Positions 1 to 5,803 are shown, numbered from the stretch's first letter. The stretch is DNA of 6,599 nucleotides from an uncultured Bacteroidales bacterium (GCA_937891905.1 CALATT010000062.1:1-6599), one strand, 5' to 3'. The notes: a model not told the origin generated them from the letters alone. Program-made: numbers and translations.

Positions 1-672
1 TACCGCTTTGATACGCTATACGGCCATCTTTCTAACCGTTCAATGGTTCGAGGCGAAGACCTGCCTGAATACGCACAGTACATCAATGACTTGGAGAAGC
101 GTAAGAATCCGTTCTTCGTTGTCAGTCCTAAGGAGTTCAATCGTCGCATCACGGTGTCTAAGTTGCGCTCATTCATTGAGACGAACAATATAGACATACT
201 GGGCATCGACGGCATCAGCTATCTAACAGACGAGCGTATGCGCCGCGGCGACAATCGAACCACACAGCTCACGAACATCTCGGAAGATTTGATGGACCTG
301 AGTATTGAGCTAAAGGTGCCTATCATTGTCGTTGCTCAGTCTAATCGTGAAGGTGCAAAAGAGGACGCCGCTCCTGGTCTGGAGAATATCAGAGATTCTG
401 ACGGTATTGCTTATAACTGCTCCGTAGCCATCAGCGCAAGACAGAAGGACGCGAAGATGGAAATCAATATACAGAAGAACAGAAACGGTGTGACAGGTGA
501 CAAACTCAGCTATCTGTGGGATATTGACACAGGTAGATTCACATTTGTAGAGAACGAGGATGATGATACAGATCATTCATCTTCTCACGTGAGCAAGTCT
601 GAAGACAATGACACACCTCCTTGGTCTACTCAGTCCGCTCCTCAGTATAAGGACGGAACGGAGGTATTCTAA
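1..672 (+). CDS. Replicative DNA helicase, DnaB/RecA-fold type (C-terminal part; 5' end outside window)
   Basis: This is the ATPase half of a DnaB-family hexameric helicase that would unwind duplex DNA at the phage fork. The frame is open from base 1, giving 223 residues; the Walker A motif and N-terminal domain lie upstream of the window, so the Met at 43 is internal. Visible motifs, in fragment numbering, are a Walker B strand IDILGIDG with Asp70, the H3-like strand VPIIVVAQSNRE with Gln113, an IRDSDGIAYNC stretch matching the DnaB segment that follows H3, and QKNRNGVTG (Lys159, Arg161), which corresponds to the DnaB KQRNGPTG arginine-finger loop. Residues from about 185 to the end form a Ser/Asp/Glu-rich tail with 10 acidic and 2 Lys residues, predicted disordered, ending in EVF. 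The stop TAA directly abuts the primase ATG. RadA/KaiC-like RecA-fold proteins are the main alternative, but the finger loop and the primase neighbour favour DnaB. Confidence 0.93.
   Translation, partial: YRFDTLYGHLSNRSMVRGEDLPEYAQYINDLEKRKNPFFVVSPKEFNRRITVSKLRSFIETNNIDILGIDGISYLTDERMRRGDNRTTQLTNISEDLMDLSIELKVPIIVVAQSNREGAKEDAAPGLENIRDSDGIAYNCSVAISARQKDAKMEINIQKNRNGVTGDKLSYLWDIDTGRFTFVENEDDDTDHSSSHVSKSEDNDTPPWSTQSAPQYKDGTEVF
660..670 (+). promoter_or_regulatory. Ribosome binding site of primase, inside helicase 3' end
   Basis: GGAGGT at 660-665 sits 7 bases before the primase ATG at 673. The same bases encode the last residues (EVF) of the helicase. The decamer GAGGTATTCT (661-670) recurs at 3510-3519, where it serves the polymerase in the same way. 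Confidence 0.8.
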
Positions 673-1620
673 ATGTTCTATGTAAAAGGCGCTCCTATAC
701 TTGCTGATGAGTTGCAGGTACTATACAAGCTACGGGATGACTGTACGCTGGCAGGAATGAATCTGTTTCACAGGTTTCGTCTGTCAGGTACGACCGATAT
801 AATGACGACATGCCCGTTCCACAAGGGAGGACAGGAAAGAAAGCCCTCTTTTGGTATTTCAAAAGTAGACGGTACATGCCACTGTTTTGCTTGCGGCTGG
901 GTCGGAAGTCTGCCTGAAATGATTTCAGCTGTATTTGGCTACGACGACAACGGCTCTTACGGCGAGAAGTGGCTGTCTCGCAACTTTTTGGCTCTTAGTG
1001 TAGAATTACGCAAACCCTTAGAAATTAACATGAGTCGCGGGAGCTCGCGGACTGTCGCAAAGGCTGCGGGCTTTACAGAGCAAGAGCTTGACTCCTACAG
1101 GTATATTCATCCATATATGTACGAAAGAGGTATGACAGATGAACTTATTGAAGAATTCGATATTGGCTATGATGTGCGGACTACTTCGCTTACTTTCCCT
1201 TGTTATTACGCTGATGGCACTCCCGCTTTTATTGCTCGACGGTCTGTTAAGACGAAGTATTTCAACTATCCAGAAGATGTTGAAAAACCCGTTTACGGAG
1301 CTGAAAGATTCTATAGAAAGGAGTACGAATTCGCGGTAATATGCGAAAGTATATTCAATGCTCTCACCTGCTGGAAGTGGGGACTACCTGCCGTAGCTCT
1401 TCTCGGCACGGGTGCAAGAGAGCAGTACGAGATACTCAGAAATATGCCTGTAAGAAAGTTTATCTTAGGTTTAGACCCAGACGAAGCCGGCAGAAAAGGT
1501 TCAAAGAAGTTGAGAGATGCCCTTGGAAGAAGTAAGATAATCACTGAATTTGACATTCCGGAAGGCTATGACTTGAACGATTTAGACGAAAAAGTGTTAG
1601 AGCTGAAAGAATTTTTCTAG
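673..1620 (+). CDS. DnaG-type DNA primase (CHC2 zinc finger plus TOPRIM domain)
   Basis: This protein of 315 residues should make RNA primers for lagging-strand synthesis. A CHC2-type zinc site is clear: Cys47-x2-His50 in TCPFHKGG and Cys71-x2-Cys74 in CHCFACGW. A central region (about 115-215) corresponds to the N-terminal part of the DnaG catalytic core. The TOPRIM domain follows (about 218-300), with Glu225 in FAVICESIFNAL and the Asp268/Asp270 pair in FILGLDPDEAGRKG, all of which are expected to bind catalytic metal. It is about half the length of bacterial DnaG (roughly 580-600 residues) and ends just after TOPRIM, so the usual C-terminal helicase-binding domain is absent. The start is set by GGAGGT 7 bases upstream and by direct contact with the helicase stop, implying coupled translation. 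The TAG stop lies inside a terminator hairpin. Confidence 0.95.
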   Translation: MFYVKGAPILADELQVLYKLRDDCTLAGMNLFHRFRLSGTTDIMTTCPFHKGGQERKPSFGISKVDGTCHCFACGWVGSLPEMISAVFGYDDNGSYGEKWLSRNFLALSVELRKPLEINMSRGSSRTVAKAAGFTEQELDSYRYIHPYMYERGMTDELIEEFDIGYDVRTTSLTFPCYYADGTPAFIARRSVKTKYFNYPEDVEKPVYGAERFYRKEYEFAVICESIFNALTCWKWGLPAVALLGTGAREQYEILRNMPVRKFILGLDPDEAGRKGSKKLRDALGRSKIITEFDIPEGYDLNDLDEKVLELKEFF

Positions 1621-1629
1621 CACTTTTTT
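1589..1629 (+). terminator. Rho-independent terminator overlapping the primase stop codon
   Basis: Bases 1589-1602 pair with 1615-1628: AAAAAGTGTTAGA against TCTAGCACTTTTT, with one G-T wobble inside (1597/1620) and a closing wobble at 1602/1615. The loop is about 12 bases. The stem core GTGTTAGA/TCTAGCAC is followed by six T residues (1624-1629), as in intrinsic terminators. The upstream A-tract can extend the stem. The hairpin includes the primase TAG stop (1618-1620), so ribosomes finishing the primase would cover its 5' arm; readthrough could depend on translation. No gene points in from the other side, so it most likely ends the helicase-primase transcript, at least partly. Confidence 0.78.
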
Positions 1630-1658
1630 CTTACATTTTTACTTTACAAAGTTATAAT
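1630..1658 (+). promoter_or_regulatory. Candidate sigma70/sigmaA promoter P1
   Basis: A consensus -10 box TATAAT lies at 1653-1658. A -35-like box CTTACA (4 of 6 to TTGACA) lies at 1630-1635, with a 17-base spacer. It begins directly after the terminator T-run and would start RNA near 1665, giving a leader of roughly 70 bases to the ATG at 1734. The region is AT-rich compared with the flanking genes. The consensus match is good, but no transcription data are available. Confidence 0.6.
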
Positions 1659-1715
1659 TGTGTAGTACAATAACACCGAAGGCTTTCATATGCCTCACTA
1701 CCAAAACTTTACAAA
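1641..1715 (+). repeat. Direct 10-base repeat ACTTTACAAA flanking the leader
   Basis: ACTTTACAAA occurs at 1641-1650, covering the -35 box of P2, and again at 1706-1715, just before the ribosome binding site of the next gene. The second copy has no convincing -10 box at the right distance (TAAATG at 1731 is poor). It could be a pair of regulator sites or chance in AT-rich DNA. Between the copies a short hairpin AGGC/GCCT (1680-1683 with 1692-1695) would lie near the 5' end of a P2 transcript. Confidence 0.35.
1643..1671 (+). promoter_or_regulatory. Candidate sigma70/sigmaA promoter P2, overlapping P1
   Basis: TTTACA at 1643-1648 (5 of 6) and TACAAT at 1666-1671 (5 of 6) are spaced by exactly 17 bases. 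The predicted start is near 1678, about 13 bases downstream of P1. The two candidates overlap, so only one may be used, or they may compete. Either would drive the second gene block, from 1734 through SSB, polymerase and the DpdA-like gene. Confidence 0.5.
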
Positions 1716-1733
1716 TGATTGGAGGAAAATTAA

Positions 1734-2345
1734 ATGGCAACTACCAAGGGTAGTATCGTCGGTAGGGAAGTGTATGACAAGCGAGCTGGAGTCATGGGCA
1801 AAGTGCTCAAGGAGGACGGTTTATCGCTTGTCATTGAATTTTCGACCGCCGAAGGAACTACCACCAAAACCATCACCCCCGCCACCTTTAAGAGGTGGTA
1901 TCGCTTGCTCGATCCCGAGCCTGCGGAAGAGGCTCCTGCTCCTGTAGAGGAGAAGAAAGATCGCGGTGCTGTTCCTGAAGACCAGAAGGGCGCAGTAGGC
2001 GTCGGAGGTGTGCTTTGCAACTTGTTCTTGACTACAGTTAAGAACTCTGCCAACCAGGACCTGGAGATTACAGGTACCAAGGACAAGAGAAATGTTGTTG
2101 TCAAGTACAATGGTCGGAATGTATTCGAGATTACGGTGTGCAAACGCCGGCTGGTCGTGATGTGTCATCCTAAGTCTCTCGCTCCTGCCAATGTAGCACA
2201 GGTTACGAAGCAGTATCCCAAGGAATTTGGGTGGCCGCTGTCTGCAAAGTTCGTATTCACAGACGACGCTCAGCTTCCGCTGATGCGCTCTATTATCAAT
2301 GACGGTTTGTTCTACAGACAGATTGTTGATAGGGAGAAAGAGTAA
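1734..2345 (+). CDS. Unassigned phage protein of 203 residues, two domains with acidic Pro/Glu linker
   Basis: I do not recognise a named family with certainty. The start has GGAGG at 1721-1725, 8 bases upstream of the ATG, and is the first gene after the promoter region. Residues 1-60 have alternating short beta-like segments with Gly turns (SIVGREVYDKRAGVMGKV and LSLVIEFSTAEG), a pattern of small SH3/KOW-like barrels. Residues about 61-85 are a Pro/Ala/Glu linker (PEPAEEAPAPVEEKKD), probably flexible. Residues about 88-203 form a second domain with strands VVVKYNGRNVFEITVCKRRLVVMCHP, then a PKEFGWPLSAKFVFTDD stretch and a C-terminal helix ending LFYRQIV. This part loosely resembles in pattern the small alpha/beta domain called DUF5655, a weak guess from memory. 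Its place between primase and SSB suggests a replication or nucleic-acid role. Its stop overlaps the next ATG by one base (TAATG). Confidence 0.85.
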   Translation: MATTKGSIVGREVYDKRAGVMGKVLKEDGLSLVIEFSTAEGTTTKTITPATFKRWYRLLDPEPAEEAPAPVEEKKDRGAVPEDQKGAVGVGGVLCNLFLTTVKNSANQDLEITGTKDKRNVVVKYNGRNVFEITVCKRRLVVMCHPKSLAPANVAQVTKQYPKEFGWPLSAKFVFTDDAQLPLMRSIINDGLFYRQIVDREKE

Positions 2346-2731
2346 TGGGTTGGGCGTCCGACGCATTATTTAGAAATCTGGGTATTAACCCTAATTATCG
2401 GTATACTGCTATTAAGATGCCGAGAAGAACTAAGGAGGATAACTACATGAACAATCTTCGCGACATTCCCCAGCCTGCTGACCTCGTTAAGGTGTGTGAT
2501 GACCGCCACATTCTGGGTCAGACAGATAAGGCCATCAAGGTTCGTATCGGACAAACCTTGTATGGCGAGCCCATTACAACTTTCTATCCCAAGTCTATGT
2601 GCCAGATTCGCCCCAAGGTGGGCGGCGGCTATGATGTGTTTGTTCCCAAGTGGGTCAACCGTGACCGCAAGTGTGCGGTAGGCGAGTTTGACGCCGCAGT
2701 TCAGCCGGGTTTTTCCCCGTTGCCCTTTTAA
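2345..2731 (+). CDS. Unassigned small protein, 128 residues, or 94 from the internal start at 2447
   Basis: No family is recognised. The first ATG overlaps the upstream stop (TAATG) and has AGGGAGA 7 bases before it. A second in-frame ATG at 2447 (Met35) has a near-perfect site, AAGGAGG, 8 bases upstream, so the shorter form of 94 residues may be the main product, with the longer form arising by coupled re-initiation. The extra 34 residues are rich in Arg, Asn and Tyr (NPNYRYTAIKMPRRTK). The core shared by both forms contains beta-like segments (KAIKVRIGQTLYGEPITTF, GGGYDVFVPKWV) and two Cys residues, and ends in a Pro/Phe-rich tail, GFSPLPF. No membrane segment or signal peptide is seen. A 34-base gap separates it from the SSB gene, and the context suggests a role linked to replication. 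Confidence 0.75.
   Translation: MGWASDALFRNLGINPNYRYTAIKMPRRTKEDNYMNNLRDIPQPADLVKVCDDRHILGQTDKAIKVRIGQTLYGEPITTFYPKSMCQIRPKVGGGYDVFVPKWVNRDRKCAVGEFDAAVQPGFSPLPF
2432..2449 (+). promoter_or_regulatory. Strong internal ribosome binding site and ATG
   Basis: AAGGAGG at 2432-2438, followed after 8 bases by ATG at 2447-2449, in frame with the ATG at 2345. It is the best match to the anti-Shine-Dalgarno sequence in the window and argues that translation starts here, alone or in addition to 2345. Confidence 0.7.
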
Positions 2732-2765
2732 CCAATAAATTTAACATTTCGAAAGGAGACCCCAC

Positions 2766-3521
2766 ATGGCGAGAGTAAGCTATGAAGATTCTGAAAAGTA
2801 TTTCAGCGGAAGCGGTAGTGACTGGTTCCAGCTGAAGAACGATGGAGATGTCGCAAGAGTTCAGTTCATGCTGAACAACATTGACGACATTCCCATTTTC
2901 TCTACTCACCGCGTAAAGATCGGTGATAAGGAGCGTTATGTAGACTGTCTGCGTAACCCCAACGATCCTATTGATGCGTGTCCGTTCTGCGCCGAAGGTA
3001 TGCCTGCTAAGGCAGTTCGTTTCATCATCATGTATCAGCATGACGACAACAAGGTCAAGATTTGGGAGCGTGGCCGCCAGTTTATCTCCAAGCTCCAGGG
3101 CCTCATCAATCGTTACAACCCTCTGGAAGAGAAGGTGTTCGAGGTTGAGCGTCACGGTAAGGCTGGTGACACAGGCACAAAGTATGAGATCTATCCTCTG
3201 GACGGCGTAGAGCCTGTCAATATGGATGAGGTAGAAATGCCTGAGCTGGAAGGCACTCTCATTCTGCAGAAGACCTTCGAGGAGATGGAGTATTTCCTGG
3301 ACAACGGCAGCTTCCCCGACGATAATGATGACGCTCCTGTTCGTCGTCGTGGTGCAGAAGCACCGGCTCGTCGTACTGTAACTCCCGCTCGTCGCACTCC
3401 TGCATCTGATGCCGGTACGCCTCGTAGACGCTCCACTCCTGAACAGTCACCGGAGGAAGAGCCTGCACCTCGTTCCAGAGCATCTCGTAGAGGAGGAGCC
3501 AACGGATCTGAGGTATTCTGA
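2766..3521 (+). CDS. Single-stranded DNA-binding protein, T4 gp32-like, with Arg-rich C-terminal tail
   Basis: This protein of 251 residues likely coats single-stranded DNA at the fork. A zinc site of gp32 type is visible: His48-x12-Cys61-x10-Cys72-x2-Cys75 (Cys72 and Cys75 in ACPFCAEG), almost the same spacing as T4 gp32 (His64, Cys77, Cys87, Cys90). Around it are OB-fold-like strands with aromatic and basic residues, such as AVRFIIMYQHDD and VKIWERGRQFISKLQGLINRY, then FEVERHGKAGDTGTKYEIYPL, which is typical of phage SSBs of this group. Residues about 183-251 are low complexity with 14 Arg, no Lys and two acidic clusters (DDNDD, EEE), unlike the purely acidic tails of gp32 or bacterial SSB. 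The last three residues, EVF, match the helicase end. GAAAGGAG at 2751-2758 sets the start. The stop overlaps the polymerase ATG by one base (TGATG). Confidence 0.87.
   Translation: MARVSYEDSEKYFSGSGSDWFQLKNDGDVARVQFMLNNIDDIPIFSTHRVKIGDKERYVDCLRNPNDPIDACPFCAEGMPAKAVRFIIMYQHDDNKVKIWERGRQFISKLQGLINRYNPLEEKVFEVERHGKAGDTGTKYEIYPLDGVEPVNMDEVEMPELEGTLILQKTFEEMEYFLDNGSFPDDNDDAPVRRRGAEAPARRTVTPARRTPASDAGTPRRRSTPEQSPEEEPAPRSRASRRGGANGSEVF
3366..3398 (+). repeat. Partial 21-base tandem repeat in the SSB tail
   Basis: GCTCGTCGTACT at 3366-3377 recurs at 3387-3398 with one change, a 21-base period that encodes ARRT at the head of two successive seven-residue units (ARRTVTP, ARRTPAS). It suggests the Arg-rich tail grew by duplication, although shared codon choice in low-complexity sequence could give the same result. 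Confidence 0.45.
3510..3519 (+). promoter_or_regulatory. Ribosome binding site of DNA polymerase, inside SSB 3' end
   Basis: GAGGT at 3510-3514 lies 6 bases before the polymerase ATG at 3521. The decamer GAGGTATTCT is identical to 661-670 and is read in the same frame as EVF plus the first stop-codon base. A stronger AGGAGGAG at 3491-3498 is too far upstream (22 bases) to act directly. Confidence 0.7.
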
Positions 3522-5788
3522 TGGCAGGGCTGTTAAAGAGCCTTCCTCCAAGATCAACTCGTAAGGCGGATGCCGCCGCTGTCTCAAAGGCTTCCAAGGC
3601 AGTGGCGGCTACGCCCATCGTCAAAGGCGGAAAAAGCGTGTACGACAGAATCTCTACTATTGTAGCGATTGTCAACACCAAGCTAGGCAAGTACGCCCAG
3701 AAGTACGAGTTGCTACGAGACGAGGAAGCTGTCAGAGACTATTTTAACGCCATAGCCGAATATGGCAAAGGCGCAATCGACACAGAGACAGACTCTCTTG
3801 ATCCTATCACTGCTACTCTTGCAGGTGTCTGTCTTTATGTCCCGGGTCGTAAAGCGGCCTATATTCCTATGCATCATGTCAGTTATGTAACAGGTGTCGA
3901 GTCTGCCAATCAGGTTTCTGATGAAGTTGTGCGCCAGTGTCTGGAGAAGTGCTCTGCTGTTAAGTGGGTGTTTCATAACGCCAAGTTTGATATCCGAGTA
4001 TGTAAGAACCAGTTAGGCGTAGAGCTTAAGGCATGGTGGGACACTCAGTTGGCCGGAAGCTGTCTGAATGAGAACGAGTCTCACAGGTTGAAGGATCTGC
4101 ACATGAAATACTGTGATTCTCAGGACGACGAGTCGTTGACCTACGATAAGTTGTTTGAAGGTATTCCTTTCACCTATATTCCTATTACTACCGGCTATCT
4201 GTACGCCGCAGGCGACGCTGTCAAGACATGGGAACTCATGGAATTCCAGCAAAAGTATCTCACAGAAGAGAAACTGCCTGGCCCCTACTATGTTTTCAGG
4301 AACATTGAAATGCCTATCATTCCTGTGGTCGCTGCCATGGAAGATCGTGGCATCTGCCTGGATACAGAGTTTGCCGCTGAACTGTCTGTGAAGTATAACG
4401 CACAGATGAAGGAGCGGGAACAGCGCATTTATGAGGTCTTGGATATGTACAAGAACGAAATTGATGCGTATAAGCAAGCCAACCCGAACAATATCTTGTC
4501 TGATCCTATTGGCATCGGAAGTCCTAAACAGTTGGCCATCGTGCTCTATGATATCTTAGGACTACAGTCTCCGGACAAGGAGAAGCCTAGAGGAACAGGC
4601 GAAGAGATTCTGTCCAGACTAGACACACCTCTTTCTAAAGCTATTCTTGACTATCGGGAGACTTCCAAGCTTCTGTCCACCTATGTAGATAAGATGCCTG
4701 GTATCCTTAACTCCAAGACAGGAAAGATTCATTGTAGCTTCCACCAGTACGGCGCCGCAACTGGACGATTCAGTTCCAGTGACCCGAATATGCAGAACAT
4801 TCCTTCTCATAACAAGGAGATTCGTAAAATGTTCCGAGGTGAGCCTGGATTTGTTCTCATATCTAGCGACTTTTCTCAGCAAGAGCCTCGTACGCTAGCA
4901 CACATGAGTCAGGACGAGCACATGATTCAGGCCTATATCGACGGAAAAGATATTTATGCATGGATCGCAGAGAAGATCTACAAGGTGCCCTATGAGGAGT
5001 GTAAGGAGTTCAGACCTGACGGTACTAGAAACCCTGAAGGTAAGAAACGCCGCGACTCTGTCAAGAGTATCATCCTTGGTATCATGTACGGTCGAGGAGC
5101 CAAAGCTATCGCAGAACAGCTGAATTGCTCAACTAAAGAAGCTCAGAAGATCGTGGATCAGTTCTACGACTCCTTCCCCAAGGTTAAGAAGTGGATGGAC
5201 TCCGTGTTGAACGGCGCTCGTCGATATGGTTTTGTAGAAACCGCTTGGGGCAGAAAGCGTAGACTTCCTGATGTTCAGCTATCCAAATATGAGTTTGAAC
5301 TGCTGTCTGGTGGCCCTTCTACTTTCGACCCGTTGAACTTTGATGACGACCAGGGTGAAGCAACTGTTGACCCGGCTGTCGTAGCTAAGTACACAAAGCT
5401 CTTAGATAAAACCTGGGGCGGCAAGGAAAAGCGCGACATCATTATGAGAGCAAGGGAAGAAGGCATTAAAATCACAGACAACGGAGGCAAGATTGCAGAC
5501 GCTGAACGCCAGTGTGTAAACAGCATTATTCAGGGCAGTTCTGCAGATATGACGAAGTTGGCTATGGTAGCTATTCACAACAATGAGAGACTGAAAGAGC
5601 TTGACTGCCATCTGCTCTTACAGGTGCATGATGAAGTCATCTGTGAGTGCCCTGAGCAGAATGCTAAGGAAGTTTCTGAGTTGTTGACTTCTCTTATGAT
5701 CGGTGCGGCAAAAGAGAAGATTCGTGTTCCTATGAAATGTGACGCAGAGGTTACTCACTGTTGGTACGGTGATCCTCTAGATGTGTAA
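3521..5788 (+). CDS. polA-like: Family A DNA polymerase with 3'-5' exonuclease domain
   Basis: This replicative DNA polymerase has 755 residues. A basic, Ala/Lys-rich N-terminal stretch (1-40) is followed by a DnaQ-type proofreading domain with ExoI Asp87/Glu89 (AIDTETDSL), ExoII Asn153 to Asp157 (HNAKFD) and ExoIII Tyr228-x3-Asp232. All catalytic acids are present. The polymerase domain shows TGRFSSSDPNMQNIP (from Thr414), motif A DFSQQEPR (Asp450), motif B with Arg511, Lys515, Leu519 and Tyr523, and motif C VHDE (Asp704/Glu705). The E. coli Phe762 position is Leu519. Between RKRRLPD (ending 584) and AERQCVNSIIQGSSAD (from 661) there is an insertion of about 75 residues where E. coli Pol I has about 10. 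There is no N-terminal 5'-3' exonuclease domain, as is usual in phages. The start overlaps the SSB stop by one base, so translation is probably coupled to SSB. Confidence 0.98.
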   Translation: MAGLLKSLPPRSTRKADAAAVSKASKAVAATPIVKGGKSVYDRISTIVAIVNTKLGKYAQKYELLRDEEAVRDYFNAIAEYGKGAIDTETDSLDPITATLAGVCLYVPGRKAAYIPMHHVSYVTGVESANQVSDEVVRQCLEKCSAVKWVFHNAKFDIRVCKNQLGVELKAWWDTQLAGSCLNENESHRLKDLHMKYCDSQDDESLTYDKLFEGIPFTYIPITTGYLYAAGDAVKTWELMEFQQKYLTEEKLPGPYYVFRNIEMPIIPVVAAMEDRGICLDTEFAAELSVKYNAQMKEREQRIYEVLDMYKNEIDAYKQANPNNILSDPIGIGSPKQLAIVLYDILGLQSPDKEKPRGTGEEILSRLDTPLSKAILDYRETSKLLSTYVDKMPGILNSKTGKIHCSFHQYGAATGRFSSSDPNMQNIPSHNKEIRKMFRGEPGFVLISSDFSQQEPRTLAHMSQDEHMIQAYIDGKDIYAWIAEKIYKVPYEECKEFRPDGTRNPEGKKRRDSVKSIILGIMYGRGAKAIAEQLNCSTKEAQKIVDQFYDSFPKVKKWMDSVLNGARRYGFVETAWGRKRRLPDVQLSKYEFELLSGGPSTFDPLNFDDDQGEATVDPAVVAKYTKLLDKTWGGKEKRDIIMRAREEGIKITDNGGKIADAERQCVNSIIQGSSADMTKLAMVAIHNNERLKELDCHLLLQVHDEVICECPEQNAKEVSELLTSLMIGAAKEKIRVPMKCDAEVTHCWYGDPLDV

Positions 5789-5792
5789 AAGT

Positions 5793-5798
5793 GAGGTG
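5793..5798 (+). promoter_or_regulatory. Ribosome binding site setting the start of the DpdA-like gene
   Basis: GAGGTG at 5793-5798 lies 5 bases before ATG 5804. The whole gap between the polymerase stop and this ATG is 15 bases, leaving no room for a separate promoter, so the gene is probably on the same transcript. Confidence 0.7.
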
Positions 5799-5803
5799 AA
5801 TCT

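Noticed and set aside
1731..1736. Third promoter from TTTACA at 1708 with TAAATG as -10
   Set aside because: The -10 match is poor, and a start there would fall within the coding region, after the ribosome binding site.
1690..1947. Forward frame beginning at ATG 1690 in the leader
   Set aside because: It has no ribosome binding site, overlaps the 203-residue gene in another frame, and its product is Pro/Arg-rich without domain-like structure.
2379..2407. Promoter-like TATACT at 2402-2407
   Set aside because: The -35 position (TGGGTA) matches only 3 of 6 bases and there is no extended -10; the site lies inside a probable coding region.
2706..2730. Hairpin CGGG/CCCG followed by TTTT at the end of the small unassigned gene
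   Set aside because: The stem is only 4 bases and the T-run is short and separated from the stem by several bases; the next gene follows after 34 bases, so a real terminator is unlikely.
1730..3690. Long reverse-strand open frames (for example 1821-2366, 2655-3155, 3259-3690)
   Set aside because: They lie fully opposite well-supported forward genes, lack good ribosome binding sites, and have shadow-like low-complexity composition.
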